DNA of 64,000 nt, taken from Clostridia bacterium. GTDB lineage: Bacteria > Bacillota > Clostridia > Christensenellales > Aristaeellaceae. The stretch's first letter is position 1. Every line of letters begins with the position of its first letter. Below the pieces are notes generated by a model. That model saw nothing but the letters and a program-made list of their open reading frames with translations. It had not been told where the DNA came from and searched no databases. Location: NCBI GenBank assembly GCA_017512985.1, contig JAFWEJ010000005.1, positions 152,020 to 216,019 on the forward strand, written 5' to 3'. Positions 16,060 to 25,408 of the stretch are shown piece by piece. The position numbers and the translations under genes were made by a program.

Positions 16060-19000
16060 TTACGCCTGTCCGGCCATCTTCTTGTAGGATTCGCGGCGCA
16101 CCTTGGCGTCCTCCTCCTGCTGGACAAAGAGCTTCGCGGCGGCATCCGGGAATTGCTGGGCCAGGGAGGTGTAGCGAACCTCGCCCTTCAGGAATTCCTG
16201 GTAATCGCCGGTCGGATCCTTGCTGTCGACGGTCATCGGATTATCCAGCTCCGGATTGTACCGGTACAGCTGCCAGTATCCGCAGTCAACGGCCTTCTTG
16301 ATCTCAGCCTGGGCCTTGCCCATGCCGCCCTTGGCCCGCAGGCCGTGGTTGATGCAGGGCGCGTAGGCGATGATCAGGGACGGTCCGTGATAGGCTTCCG
16401 CTTCGAGCATGGCCTTGACGACCTGCTGCGGGTTGCTCATGGCGACCTGCGCCACGTAGACGTAGCCGTAGCTCATGGCCATCATGCCCAGGTCCTTCTT
16501 CTTGGTGCGCTTGCCGGAGGCGGCGAACTTCGCCACGGAGCCGGTGGGCGTCGCCTTGGAGGCCTGGCCGCCGGTGTTGGAATACACTTCGGTATCCAGC
16601 ACGAGGATGTTGACATCCTGGTTCTGGGCCAGCACGTGGTCCACGCCGCCGTAACCGATGTCATAGGCCCAGCCGTCGCCGCCGAAGATCCAGATGGACT
16701 TCTTGGTCAGCAGGTCCTTGTTGGCCAGGATGAAGGCCTTCTTGTCGGCGCCGCCGTCCTTGGCTTCCAGCGCGGCAACCAGCTTTTCGCCGGCCTTGCG
16801 GGAGCCTTCGGCGTCGTCCATGTTCTCAAGCCATTCCTTCGCGGCCGCGACGATGGTCTCGTCCTTGCCGACTTCGACCACTTCCGCGATCACTTCAGCC
16901 AGCTTGGCGCGGCGCTGGGTCGTCGCCAGGTTCATGCCGAAGCCGAACTCGGCGTTGTCTTCGAACAGGCTGTTGGACCAGGCGGGTCCGAAGCCCTTCT
17001 CATTGGTGGTATAGGGGCAGGTCGGGGCGCTGCCGCCGTAGATGGAGGAGCAGCCCGTCGCGTTGGCGATCATCATGCGGTCGCCGAACAGCTGGGTAAC
17101 CAGCTTGACATAGGGCGTCTCGCCGCAGCCGGCGCAGGCGCCGGAGAACTCGAACAGGGGCTTGAGGGCCTGGCTGTTCTTGATGGAGCCCTTGTTCTCG
17201 ATGCGGTCCGCGATTTCCGGAACGGTCATCGCGTACTCCCAGTTCGCTTCTTCCTTGCGCTGAGTGTCCAGGGGCTTCATGACCAGGGCCTTCTGGGTCG
17301 GATCGTCCTTCTTCTTGCCGAGGCAGACGTCCACGCAGTTGCCGCAGCCGGTGCAGTCCAGCGGGCTGACCTGCACGCGCAGCTGCAGTCCGGCGAACTC
17401 CTTGCCGACGGCCTTCTTGGTGACGTAGCCTTCCGGCACCTTCGCGTCTTCCGCGGTGTAGATGGTGCGGATCGCGGCGTGCGGGCAGACGATGGAGCAC
17501 ATTGCGCAGCCGATACAGATGTCGGGCTCCCACTCGGGAACCATGACGGCGATGCCGCGCTTCTCAAACTTGGTGGTGCCGGTGGGCACGATACCGCGGG
17601 GATCCAGCTTGCTGACGGGCAGCTTGTTGCCTTCCTGGGCCAGGACCGGCGCGATGAACTCGTCGTAGTACTCGTTGGTGCCGGGCACCTTCGCGGGAAC
17701 GGCGCCTTCGGTGGTGGTCGCCCAGTCGGCGGGGATGTCAACCTTGACCAGGCCGGTCAGGGCGGCGTCGATGGCGGCGAAGTTCATGTTGACCACGTCT
17801 TCGCCCTTCTTGCCGTAGGAAGCGACAACCTTTTCCTTCATGTACTTGTCGGCATCCTCATAGGGGATGATGTCGGCCAGCTTGAAGAAGGCAGCCTGCA
17901 TGGTGGTGTTGGTGCGTCCGCCCATGCCGACCTTGCGGGCCAGGTCGATGGCGTTGATGATGTAGAAGTTCGCCTTCTTGGCGGCCAGCTTGTTCTTCAT
18001 GCCGGCGGGCAGGCGCTCGTTCAGTTCCTCAACGCTCCACTGGCAGTTCAGCAGGAACGTGCCGCCCTGGCGCAGGGGGCTGACCATGTCGTACATGGTG
18101 ACGTAGGCGGGGTTGGAGCAGCTGATGAAGTCGGCCACGTCGATCAGGTAGGGGCTCTGAATCGGGGTGTCGCCGAAGCGCAGGTGGCTGACGGTCAGGC
18201 CGCCGGACTTCTTGGAATCATAGAAGAAGTAAGCCTGCGCGTACTTTTCGGTATGGTCGCCGATGATCTTGATGCTGTTCTTGTTGGCGCCGACGGTACC
18301 GTCGGAACCGAGGCCGTAGAACATGCAGGCGGCAGTGCCGGCGGGAGCCGCGGCGAAGGTTTCGCCCAGCTTCAGGCTGGTATTGCTCACGTCATCGTCG
18401 ATACCCACGGTGAAGTGGTTCTTCATCTCACCGGCCAGGTTGGCGAACACGGCCTTGACCATGGTGGGGGTATATTCCTTGCTGCCCAGGCCGTAACGGC
18501 CGCCGATGACCTGAATATCGCTGCGTCCGGCTTCCGCCAGGGCGGCGACCACGTCCAGGTACAGGGGCTCGCCCAGGGAACCGGATTCCTTCACGCGGTC
18601 CATCACGGCGATCTTCTTCACGGTCTTCGGGAGCACCTTCATCAGGTATTCCACGGAGAAGGGGCGGTACAGGTGGCACTTCACAACGCCGACCTTTTCG
18701 CCGCTCTCAAGCATCTTGTTGACGGTCTCATGCTCGACGTCGCAGCTGGAGCCCATGGAGAGGATAACCATCTCGGCGTCCGGGGCGCCTTCGTACTGGA
18801 AGGGCTTGTAGGCCCGCCCGGTCAGCTTGGCGACTTCGTCCATGCACTCTTCCACGATGGCGGGAACGGCCTTGTAGAAGTTGTTGGCGGCTTCACGGCC
18901 CTGGAAGTAGATATCGCTGTTCTGGGCGGTACCGGCCTGGTGCGGATGTTCCGGATTCAGGGCGCGGGCGCGGAACTCTTCGATCTTGTCCCAGGGAACG

Positions 19001-19590
19001 AGGGCCTTGATCTCTTCGTAGTTGTTCTTGGTGTCGATCGCGTCGATCTTCTGGATTTCGTGGCTGGTGCGGAAACCGTCGAAGAAGTGGAGGAACGGCA
19101 CGGAGCTCTTCAGGGTCGCGAGATGGGCGACCAGGGCCAGGTCGTGCGCTTCCTGGACGGAGTTGCTGGCCAGCATGGCGAAACCGGTCTGGCGGCAAGC
19201 CATGACGTCGCTGTGATCACCGAAGATGTTCAGCGCGTGGTACGCGAGGGCGCGGGCGCTGACATGGAAGACCGCGGGCGTCAGTTCGCCGGAGATCTTG
19301 TACATGTTGGGGATCATCAGCAGCAGGCCCTGAGACGCGGTGAAGGTGGTGGTCAGCGCGCCGGCGGACAGGGAGCCGTGCACAGCGCCCGCGGCGCCGG
19401 CTTCGGACTGCATCTCCGCGATGCGTACGGTCTGGCCGAACAGGTTCTTCCGGTCATGGGCGGCCCACTCGTCCGCAACTTCCGCCATGGGGGAAGAGGG
19501 GGTGATGGGGTAGATAGCTGCCACATCGCTGAACGCATACGCAACGTGGCTGACGGCGGTATTGCCGTCAATGGTCAGTTTGATGGACAT
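16060..19590 (-). CDS. nifJ: Pyruvate:ferredoxin (flavodoxin) oxidoreductase, single chain
   Basis: The 1176-residue enzyme has the full family length and converts pyruvate + CoA to acetyl-CoA + CO2 while reducing ferredoxin, a central step of anaerobic fermentation. Seen in order: domain I with YPITPSSPMAE (27-37) and the pyruvate-binding TFTASQGLL; the two-cluster ferredoxin domain with CIGCAMCSIVCP (about 689-700) and CTGCGNCVDVC (about 744-754); a further Cys pair CAGCGE (about 818) and NATGCSSIYGG; and the TPP domain with GGDGWAYDIGYGG (about 968) and SNTGGQ. Start has AGGAGGT seven bases upstream. It has a perfect consensus promoter, in keeping with very high expression, and runs divergently from argS. 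Confidence 0.96.
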   Translation of the reverse strand: MSIKLTIDGNTAVSHVAYAFSDVAAIYPITPSSPMAEVADEWAAHDRKNLFGQTVRIAEMQSEAGAAGAVHGSLSAGALTTTFTASQGLLLMIPNMYKISGELTPAVFHVSARALAYHALNIFGDHSDVMACRQTGFAMLASNSVQEAHDLALVAHLATLKSSVPFLHFFDGFRTSHEIQKIDAIDTKNNYEEIKALVPWDKIEEFRARALNPEHPHQAGTAQNSDIYFQGREAANNFYKAVPAIVEECMDEVAKLTGRAYKPFQYEGAPDAEMVILSMGSSCDVEHETVNKMLESGEKVGVVKCHLYRPFSVEYLMKVLPKTVKKIAVMDRVKESGSLGEPLYLDVVAALAEAGRSDIQVIGGRYGLGSKEYTPTMVKAVFANLAGEMKNHFTVGIDDDVSNTSLKLGETFAAAPAGTAACMFYGLGSDGTVGANKNSIKIIGDHTEKYAQAYFFYDSKKSGGLTVSHLRFGDTPIQSPYLIDVADFISCSNPAYVTMYDMVSPLRQGGTFLLNCQWSVEELNERLPAGMKNKLAAKKANFYIINAIDLARKVGMGGRTNTTMQAAFFKLADIIPYEDADKYMKEKVVASYGKKGEDVVNMNFAAIDAALTGLVKVDIPADWATTTEGAVPAKVPGTNEYYDEFIAPVLAQEGNKLPVSKLDPRGIVPTGTTKFEKRGIAVMVPEWEPDICIGCAMCSIVCPHAAIRTIYTAEDAKVPEGYVTKKAVGKEFAGLQLRVQVSPLDCTGCGNCVDVCLGKKKDDPTQKALVMKPLDTQRKEEANWEYAMTVPEIADRIENKGSIKNSQALKPLFEFSGACAGCGETPYVKLVTQLFGDRMMIANATGCSSIYGGSAPTCPYTTNEKGFGPAWSNSLFEDNAEFGFGMNLATTQRRAKLAEVIAEVVEVGKDETIVAAAKEWLENMDDAEGSRKAGEKLVAALEAKDGGADKKAFILANKDLLTKKSIWIFGGDGWAYDIGYGGVDHVLAQNQDVNILVLDTEVYSNTGGQASKATPTGSVAKFAASGKRTKKKDLGMMAMSYGYVYVAQVAMSNPQQVVKAMLEAEAYHGPSLIIAYAPCINHGLRAKGGMGKAQAEIKKAVDCGYWQLYRYNPELDNPMTVDSKDPTGDYQEFLKGEVRYTSLAQQFPDAAAKLFVQQEEDAKVRRESYKKMAGQA

Positions 19591-19707
19591 GAACTTACCT
19601 CCTGACTTGATATGGCAGGGCGGTTACCCGCCCGTATGAAGACCGTTTTTCCCGGTCGTTTTTCTGCCGAAAAGCGCACGAAAAAAGCGGTTCGCCTCTG
19701 AAAGTTC

Positions 19708-19736
19708 ATTATATGCATTATATTGGAAGATGTCAA
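19708..19736 (-). promoter_or_regulatory. Perfect consensus sigma-A promoter for nifJ
   Basis: On the minus strand TTGACA (19736-19731), 17 bases, TATAAT (19713-19708): both hexamers and the spacing are ideal. The leader to the start codon is about 110 bases and contains two small GC-rich hairpins. Confidence 0.85.
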
Positions 19737-19745
19737 TCTCGCCTG

Positions 19746-19774
19746 TTGCCTTTTTTGGCCCGTGATGATATGAT
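19746..19774 (+). promoter_or_regulatory. Promoter for argS
   Basis: TTGCCT, 17 bases, TATGAT, 37 bases upstream of the argS start and back to back with the nifJ promoter (ten bases between the two -35 boxes). Confidence 0.6.
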
Positions 19775-19811
19775 TTCCCTTGTTATTTCACTGGATTTGA
19801 GGGATGCATTT

Positions 19812-21530
19812 ATGGACATGATGACGAAGATCGCGGAACTGATTGCTGAAGATATCAAGGCTGTATGGCCGGAGGCCGAAGGCCTGCCGGAAGCCGGTGA
19901 GATCCGCAGCCTGCTGGCCGTGCCGCCGGATCCGGCGCTGGGCGACTACGCCTTCCCCTGCTTCCGCCTGGCGAAGCCCCTGCGCTCCGCCCCTCCGAAG
20001 ATCGCCGAGGCGCTGTGCGCCGCCTGGAAGGGGGACGATACCGCCTCCGTGCAGCCGGTGAACGGCTATATGAACTTTTTCCTGAACCGGGCGAACTTCG
20101 CCGCCGGCATTATGGCGGAACTGCAGGAGAAGCGGGACCGCTTCGGCTCCGGCGAGGAAGGCAAGGGCAAGACCGTCTGCCTGGACTATTCGTCCATCAA
20201 CATCGCCAAGCGCTTCCACATCGGCCACCTGTCCACCACCATGATCGGCCACAGCCTGAAGCGGATCTTCGACTTCCTGGGCTATGAGACCGTGGGCATC
20301 AACCACCTGGGAGACTGGGGCACCCAGTTCGGCAAGATGGTCTGCGCCTACAAGAAGTGGGGCAGAAAGGAAGACGTGGAGGCCCGGGGCATCGACGCGA
20401 TGACCGAGCTGTATGTCCGGTTCCACAAGGAAGCTGAAGGGAACCCCGCGCTGGAAGACGAAGGCCGCGCCTGGTTCAAGAAGATCGAGGACAACGATCC
20501 CGAGGCCATGGAGATCTTCCGCTGGTTCAAGGAAGTGACCCTGAAGGACGCCGCGCGGGTGTACGACAAGCTGGGCGTCAGCTTCGACAGCTACGCCGGA
20601 GAAAGCTTTTACAACGACAAAATGGAGCCCGTGGTGCAGGAACTGCGGGACAAAGGCCTGCTGGTGGAGAGCCAGGGCGCGCAGGTCGTGGACCTGGAGG
20701 AGGACAACATGCCCCCCTGCCTGATCCTCAAGAGCGACGGCGCCACCATCTACGCCACCCGGGACCTGGCCGCCGCCATCTACCGCCGGAACACCTACCA
20801 TTTCGACAAGTGCCTGTACGTCGTCGCCTACCAGCAGGACCTGCATTTCCGCCAGGTTTTCCGTGTGCTGGAAAAGATGGGCTATCCCTGGGCAAAGGAC
20901 TGTGTGCACGTTTCCTTCGGCATGGTCAGCTTCGAGGGCGAAGCCCTTTCCACCCGGAAGGGCAACATGGTCCTGCTGGAGGACCTGCTGGACCAGGCCG
21001 TAGCCAAAGCCCGGGAGATTATCGAGGAGAAGTCCCCGAACCTGGAGAACAAGGACGAGGTGGCCCGCCAGGTGGGTATCGGCGCAGTGGTCTACACCGA
21101 CCTGAGCAACAACCGCATCAAGGATATCGACTTCCGCTGGGACCGCGCCCTCAACTTTGACGGCGAATCCGGCCCCTATGTCCAGTACACCCACGCCCGC
21201 TGCTGCAGCGTAGCGCGCAAGGCCCCGGACTTCACCGGCGTAACCCCGGACTGGTCCGCCCTGACCGACGACGAAGCCCAGGCGCTGCTGCGGCTGATCT
21301 CCCGCTTCCCGGACGTCATCCGCGAAGCCGCCGCAAAGTATGAGCCGAGCATGATCACCCGCGCCGTGACCGACATTGCCCAGGCCTACAACAAGTACTA
21401 CTACGAGCACCGGATCCTCGACGGCGAACCCGCCCAGGCCGCCGCCCGCGTCGCCCTGACGGACGCCGCGAAGACGGTCATTAAAACAGGCCTGTACCTG
21501 ATCGGCATCGAAGCGCCGGAAAGGATGTAA
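19812..21530 (+). CDS. argS: Arginyl-tRNA synthetase
   Basis: The 572-residue class I synthetase charges tRNA-Arg. Seen: N-terminal additional domain (ALGDYAFPCF, about 38-47), HIGH box as HIGHLSTT (about 136), GINHLGDWGTQFGK, the STRKGN loop (about 380) that stands for KMSKS in ArgS, and the all-alpha anticodon domain with AYNKYYYEHRIL. I place the start at ATG 19812, seven bases after GAGGGA; the reading frame is open 33 codons further upstream but that part overlaps the promoter. It is a single gene divergent from nifJ. Confidence 0.94.
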   Translation: MDMMTKIAELIAEDIKAVWPEAEGLPEAGEIRSLLAVPPDPALGDYAFPCFRLAKPLRSAPPKIAEALCAAWKGDDTASVQPVNGYMNFFLNRANFAAGIMAELQEKRDRFGSGEEGKGKTVCLDYSSINIAKRFHIGHLSTTMIGHSLKRIFDFLGYETVGINHLGDWGTQFGKMVCAYKKWGRKEDVEARGIDAMTELYVRFHKEAEGNPALEDEGRAWFKKIEDNDPEAMEIFRWFKEVTLKDAARVYDKLGVSFDSYAGESFYNDKMEPVVQELRDKGLLVESQGAQVVDLEEDNMPPCLILKSDGATIYATRDLAAAIYRRNTYHFDKCLYVVAYQQDLHFRQVFRVLEKMGYPWAKDCVHVSFGMVSFEGEALSTRKGNMVLLEDLLDQAVAKAREIIEEKSPNLENKDEVARQVGIGAVVYTDLSNNRIKDIDFRWDRALNFDGESGPYVQYTHARCCSVARKAPDFTGVTPDWSALTDDEAQALLRLISRFPDVIREAAAKYEPSMITRAVTDIAQAYNKYYYEHRILDGEPAQAAARVALTDAAKTVIKTGLYLIGIEAPERM

Positions 21531-21652
21531 CGCGCACTTGCGTTTTTGATCCGATTCCTTTATAATGTGAAGGAATTATGACTTTGTGTAACGAATTGTT
21601 TAAGGAATCGATTTTATCCTTTCCCCATTGTTGAAAAAGGATGGTGTGGAAA

Positions 21653-22804
21653 TTGAGCAGAACAAAGAAAAGCAAGGCTGTCCCGATCGTAGCGGTCCTG
21701 ACCTTCCTGATCGCCGCGCTGGCTGTCGTCTGCTTTCTGATCAACCCCCTGGTGATCCAGCCCCAGAAGGACGCGATCGCCAAGGCCAACGCGGACGCCA
21801 GGGCTGCCGTGGAAGAGCGGAACAGGCAGGCGGAGGCGGAGTACCAGGCCCGCATCGCCGAGATGGAGAGCGAGGCCAAAAAGCCGACCAACCCGAGCTG
21901 GCCCGCCCAGAATCCCGATGCGGAATGGGAGCTGCTGGACCTGACCACCATCCCGCTGGAAAACCAGACCGCCGAAGCCCGCACCCGCGCCGATCTGATG
22001 ACGGGCGGCATGCTGCTGGTCAATGCGTTCCATTCCCGCCCCGCGGACTTTGACGAGTCCGGCGTGGTGAGCGTCGCCAAGGCTTTCAAGGGAGACGACA
22101 AGATCCAGGCAAAGGACAACAACGTCACCCTGTTCCCCAACGCCGTGAACGCGCTGCACGACGCGATCGTCGCCGCAAAGGCCGAAGGCATGCAGCACTA
22201 CCTTGTGGAGGAAGGCTACCGCACCTACGAGACGCAGGAAACCTATTTCAACAACAAGGTGACCAAGCTCTCTTCCAAGTATACCGGACAGGCGCTGCTG
22301 GACGCGGCGATGAAGGAAGTCAACTACCCCGGCACGAGCGAATACAACTCCGGCCTGGCCTTCGAGCTGCGGCTCCACGACAAATCCAATCCGGAGGTTT
22401 CCGCCCCGAAGTATTCCACCACGCCCGAAGCGAAGTGGATGAACGAGAACTGCTGGAAGTACGGCATCGTGTTCCGCTTCCCGCTCAGCGGCTGGCCGCT
22501 GGAAAGCTCCACAGACAAGAGCTTCAAGACCGCCGTCTCCAAGAAGCTGAACCTGTACCGCTACGTCGGCAAGGGCAACGCCGCGATCATGCACTATATG
22601 GACTTCACGATGGAGGAATACATCGAGTACCTCGAGGAGCATCCCCACGTCGCGCTGTTCGTGGACGGCGTGCTGAAGTATGAAGTATACCGCCAGCCCG
22701 TCGGCGACGCGGAGTCCATCAACGTCCAGCTGACCCGCAACTCGACGAGCCACGAGTCCTCCCTGGACAACATGGGCGCGGTCATCACCGTCTTCAATTA
22801 CTGA
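21653..22804 (+). CDS. Membrane-anchored VanY-like (M15B) protein lacking the zinc ligands
   Basis: The product (383 residues) has an N-terminal anchor (about 10-32), a coiled linker rich in Ala/Glu/Arg (40-75) and a C-terminal fold of D-Ala-D-Ala carboxypeptidase VanY type: FPNAVNALHDAIVAAK, EEGYRTYETQ, SEYNSGLAFEL, YGIVFRFP and LYRYVG in order. In active members the third motif is SxHxxGxAxD; here Tyr231 and Glu238 stand in place of His and Asp, and the last motif E-P-W-H-x-R-Y reads K-L-N-L-Y-R-Y. All zinc ligands and the catalytic Glu are therefore replaced, so peptidase activity is unlikely; a peptidoglycan-binding role is possible. I prefer TTG 21653, preceded by AAGGATGGTG; ATG 21641 would lie inside that site. 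Confidence 0.75.
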   Translation: MSRTKKSKAVPIVAVLTFLIAALAVVCFLINPLVIQPQKDAIAKANADARAAVEERNRQAEAEYQARIAEMESEAKKPTNPSWPAQNPDAEWELLDLTTIPLENQTAEARTRADLMTGGMLLVNAFHSRPADFDESGVVSVAKAFKGDDKIQAKDNNVTLFPNAVNALHDAIVAAKAEGMQHYLVEEGYRTYETQETYFNNKVTKLSSKYTGQALLDAAMKEVNYPGTSEYNSGLAFELRLHDKSNPEVSAPKYSTTPEAKWMNENCWKYGIVFRFPLSGWPLESSTDKSFKTAVSKKLNLYRYVGKGNAAIMHYMDFTMEEYIEYLEEHPHVALFVDGVLKYEVYRQPVGDAESINVQLTRNSTSHESSLDNMGAVITVFNY

Positions 22805-23526
22805 TGAGCGCCATCCTGATCACAGGCGCCTCCCATGGCGTGGGCAGGGCATTCGCCGTTGCCTGCGCGCAGTCCGGGCGCTTCAGCAAAATCATCCTGA
22901 ACAGCGGCAGCGACAAAGCCGCCCTGGAGGATACCGCCCGCCGCGTTTCCGCAGCGGGCGATCTTGTCTGCGCCTTTGACGCGGGCGACGTCAGCGACCT
23001 CGCCTATGTGCGGGGCCTGCGGGAACGCTTCGGCCCGGTGGACACGCTGGTCAACAACGCCGCCGTGTCTTACGTCGGCCTGCTGACGGACATGGCGCCG
23101 GAGGACTGGGACCGCGTCATGCGCGTGAACGTGACCGCCCTGTACAACACCTGCCATACCTATGTGCCGGACATGATCCGCGCCGGCGGCGGGCGGATCC
23201 TGAACGTTTCCTCCGTCTGGGGCCTGGCCGGCGCCAGCTGCGAAGTGGCCTACAGCGCCTCCAAGGGCGCGGTGAACGCCTTCACCAAAGCCCTGGCAAA
23301 GGAGCTCGCCCCGTCGCACATCCGCGTGAACGCCATCGCCCCGGGCATCCTGGACACCCGCATGAACGCGCACCTTTCGGAAAATGAAACCGCGGAGATC
23401 CGTGACCAGATCCCCGCGGGCTATATCGCCTCCCCGGAGGAAGCGGCGCAGGCGATGCTCCGCCTCCTCGAGATGCCTGAATACTTTAACGGTGAGATCG
23501 TCCGTTTCGACGGATGCTGGATATGA
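22804..23526 (+). CDS. Short-chain dehydrogenase/reductase (FabG-like)
   Basis: The 240-residue SDR uses NAD(P)(H). Seen: the cofactor motif TGASHGVGRA (7-16), NNAAVS (about 85-90), catalytic Ser in NVSSVWG, YSASK with catalytic Tyr and Lys, and the IAPGILDTRM stretch after the active site, with a C-terminal FDGCWI typical of FabG-type proteins. Its ATG overlaps the stop of the VanY-like gene (TGATG), so the two are translationally coupled. The substrate is not evident; FabG itself would normally sit with other fatty-acid genes, which are absent. The 3' end overlaps the convergent transporter gene by 41 bases. Confidence 0.85.
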   Translation: MSAILITGASHGVGRAFAVACAQSGRFSKIILNSGSDKAALEDTARRVSAAGDLVCAFDAGDVSDLAYVRGLRERFGPVDTLVNNAAVSYVGLLTDMAPEDWDRVMRVNVTALYNTCHTYVPDMIRAGGGRILNVSSVWGLAGASCEVAYSASKGAVNAFTKALAKELAPSHIRVNAIAPGILDTRMNAHLSENETAEIRDQIPAGYIASPEEAAQAMLRLLEMPEYFNGEIVRFDGCWI

Positions 23527-24412
23527 CCGGCGAAAGCTGGGCCAGGATCACCGCGGAAAACATAAGGATACATCCGGCGGCCTCGCGGGCCTTCATTTTT
23601 TCGCCCAGGAGCAGCGCGCCGGTCAGCGTCGCGAAAACCGCCTCCAGGCACATCAGGATCGACGCCACTGTCGGATCGGTGTCCCGCTGGCCGAGCACCT
23701 GCAGGGTATAACCTACCGCGCCGGACATCACGCCGGCGTAGAGGATCGGGATGAGCGCGTCCCGGACGCCTTCCCAGGTGATCGTCTCCGTCGCCAGGGC
23801 AATGAGCATCGACAGCCCGCCCGTGACAAAAAACTCGTCCCGGGCCAGCCGCACGCCGCTCACCCGCGGGGCGTAATGGTCCACGCACAGGATCTGGAAA
23901 GTGAAGCACACCGCGCAGCCGAGCACCAGCAGGTCCCCGCCCTGCAGCGTGAACCCGCCGCCGGCGGGCATGCACAGCAGCCACAGCGAGAACACCGCGA
24001 TGGCGACGCCCAGCCAGATGACCTTTCCCGGATTCTTCCGGAACAGAAGCCACGCGGCCACCGGCACCAGCACCACATACAGCGCCGTGATGAAGCCGGC
24101 CTTGCCGGCGGTGGTCGTCACCAGCCCCATCTGCTGCAGCGAGGTGGCAATGAAAAGCAGCGCGCCGCACAGTACGCCGGCCAGCCGCTGCTCCCTGTGA
24201 TCCGGCTCCGTATAATCCGGGGCTTTTTTGTTTTTCGCTTCAAAGATCCGGGTGACGGGAACCATCACCAGCCACGCCAGCAGCATCCGGATGCCGTTGA
24301 AGGTATAGGGGCCCATGTGGTCCATGCCGACGCGCTGCGCGACGAACGCGGCGCCCCAGATGACCGAGCCCAGCAGAAGCAGCAGGCTGCCCCTCAATGA
24401 TTTGCGGTCCAT
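23486..24412 (-). CDS. EamA-type DMT superfamily transporter
   Basis: The 308-residue integral membrane protein has ten hydrophobic segments in two EamA repeats. The first starts with LLLLLGSVIWGAAFVAQRVGMDHMGPYTFNGIRM and the second near CAVCFTFQILCVDHYAPR, with the end motif DPTVASILMCLEAVFATLTGALLLGEK. DMT proteins of this type export amino acids or other metabolites, or act as uptake carriers; substrate is unknown. It starts 20 bases after cysE and is probably co-transcribed, so export of cysteine or an O-acetylserine-pathway metabolite is a reasonable guess only. Its 3' end overlaps the convergent SDR gene. Confidence 0.85.
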   Translation of the reverse strand: MDRKSLRGSLLLLLGSVIWGAAFVAQRVGMDHMGPYTFNGIRMLLAWLVMVPVTRIFEAKNKKAPDYTEPDHREQRLAGVLCGALLFIATSLQQMGLVTTTAGKAGFITALYVVLVPVAAWLLFRKNPGKVIWLGVAIAVFSLWLLCMPAGGGFTLQGGDLLVLGCAVCFTFQILCVDHYAPRVSGVRLARDEFFVTGGLSMLIALATETITWEGVRDALIPILYAGVMSGAVGYTLQVLGQRDTDPTVASILMCLEAVFATLTGALLLGEKMKAREAAGCILMFSAVILAQLSPVISSIRRNGRSHR

Positions 24413-24432
24413 GGTTTACTTCCGATCGCTGA

Positions 24433-25278
24433 TTATTCTTCCCGGTAGGTCACGACGCTTCCCGCTTCCACCGAGCGGGTCAGCCAGGTGTTGCCGCCGA
24501 TGACGCAGTTGTCCCCGATGACGGTGTCCCCGCCGAGGATCGTCGCGTTGGCGTAGATCACCACGTGGTTCCCGATGTCCGGGTGCCGCTTGATGTTCTT
24601 GACCGGATTGCCGTTCTCATCCAGCTCGAAGCTGCGCGCGCCGAGCGTCACGCCCTGGTACAGTTTCACATGGTTGCCGATCGTCGTCGTCTCGCCGATG
24701 ACGATACCGGTGCCGTGGTCAATGAAGAAGTACTCCCCGACCGTCGCGCCGGGATGGATATCGATCCCGGTCTTCTCATGCGCGTATTCCGTCATGATGC
24801 GGGGAATCAGCGGGGCCTTCAGCACATACAGCTCATGCGCCAGGCGGAAAATGGAGACGGCCCGGAACCCGGGATAGGTGATCATGACCTCTTCCCGGCA
24901 GCTTGCGGCGGGGTCGCCCTCGTACAGGGCTTCCACGTCCAGCAGCAGCAGGCGTTTGATCTCCGGCAGGCGCTTCGCGAAGCCCGCGCCGATCCGGTCG
25001 GCGGCTTCCCGCGCCGCGCCGTCCTCCAGGCCCTGGAAGCGCATCGCCGCCGCCAGCTGGTCCTGCAGCCGGTACAGCGCGCGGCTGAGCAGCGTCTCGT
25101 CCGCCATGTCCGGATATTCCCGCCGGAACGCCATGGGGAACAGCAGGGCCTGCAGCTCGTGGATCACTTTCACGATCTCCTGCCGGTCCGGCGGCGGACA
25201 GCTGTGCGCGCCGCAATGGATCTGCTCCGTCGTCACCCTGCCCAGCGCCTCCGCCGTTTCCCTGATCTCTTCCTTCAT
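24433..25278 (-). CDS. cysE: Serine O-acetyltransferase
   Basis: The 281-residue enzyme transfers acetyl from acetyl-CoA to serine, the first step of cysteine synthesis. The N-terminal helical region (1-150) is longer than in Bacillus CysE and of the EpsC-like type; then comes the left-handed beta-helix of hexapeptide repeats with IDIHPGATVGEYFFIDHGTGIVIGE and the active loop KLYQGVTLGA (acetyl-CoA and serine site), ending RHPDIGNHVVIYANATILGG. The start follows GGAGG by about eight bases. It leads a two-gene unit with the EamA transporter. A matching cysteine synthase is not in the window; MetY could in part use its product. Confidence 0.92.
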   Translation of the reverse strand: MKEEIRETAEALGRVTTEQIHCGAHSCPPPDRQEIVKVIHELQALLFPMAFRREYPDMADETLLSRALYRLQDQLAAAMRFQGLEDGAAREAADRIGAGFAKRLPEIKRLLLLDVEALYEGDPAASCREEVMITYPGFRAVSIFRLAHELYVLKAPLIPRIMTEYAHEKTGIDIHPGATVGEYFFIDHGTGIVIGETTTIGNHVKLYQGVTLGARSFELDENGNPVKNIKRHPDIGNHVVIYANATILGGDTVIGDNCVIGGNTWLTRSVEAGSVVTYREE

Positions 25279-25357
25279 GCTGTTTCCTCCCCGCGGACAT
25301 TCGTCAATAATGAAGTATTATACCTTTTCCGCCAATGCCTCCGCAAGCATCCGGCCC

Positions 25358-25393
25358 AAAAAAGAACAGGGGAACGGCAGAACCGTTCCCCTG
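25358..25393 (-). terminator. Terminator after the Thr-Pro-repeat gene
   Basis: CAGGGGAACGG and CCGTTCCCCTG form an 11-bp stem on the minus strand with a five-base loop and a T-rich tail. Confidence 0.9.
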
Positions 25394-25408
25394 CGGCCTG
25401 ATACGGGG

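Noticed and set aside
16153-19605. 1150-codon open frame on the plus strand opposite nifJ
   Set aside because: It is the antisense shadow of a conserved 1176-residue enzyme; its sequence is low in complexity (Gly/Val/His-rich) and has no family motif.
22804-24412. The convergent overlap as sign of an assembly error
   Set aside because: Both protein ends read sensibly and neither frame is broken in the overlap.
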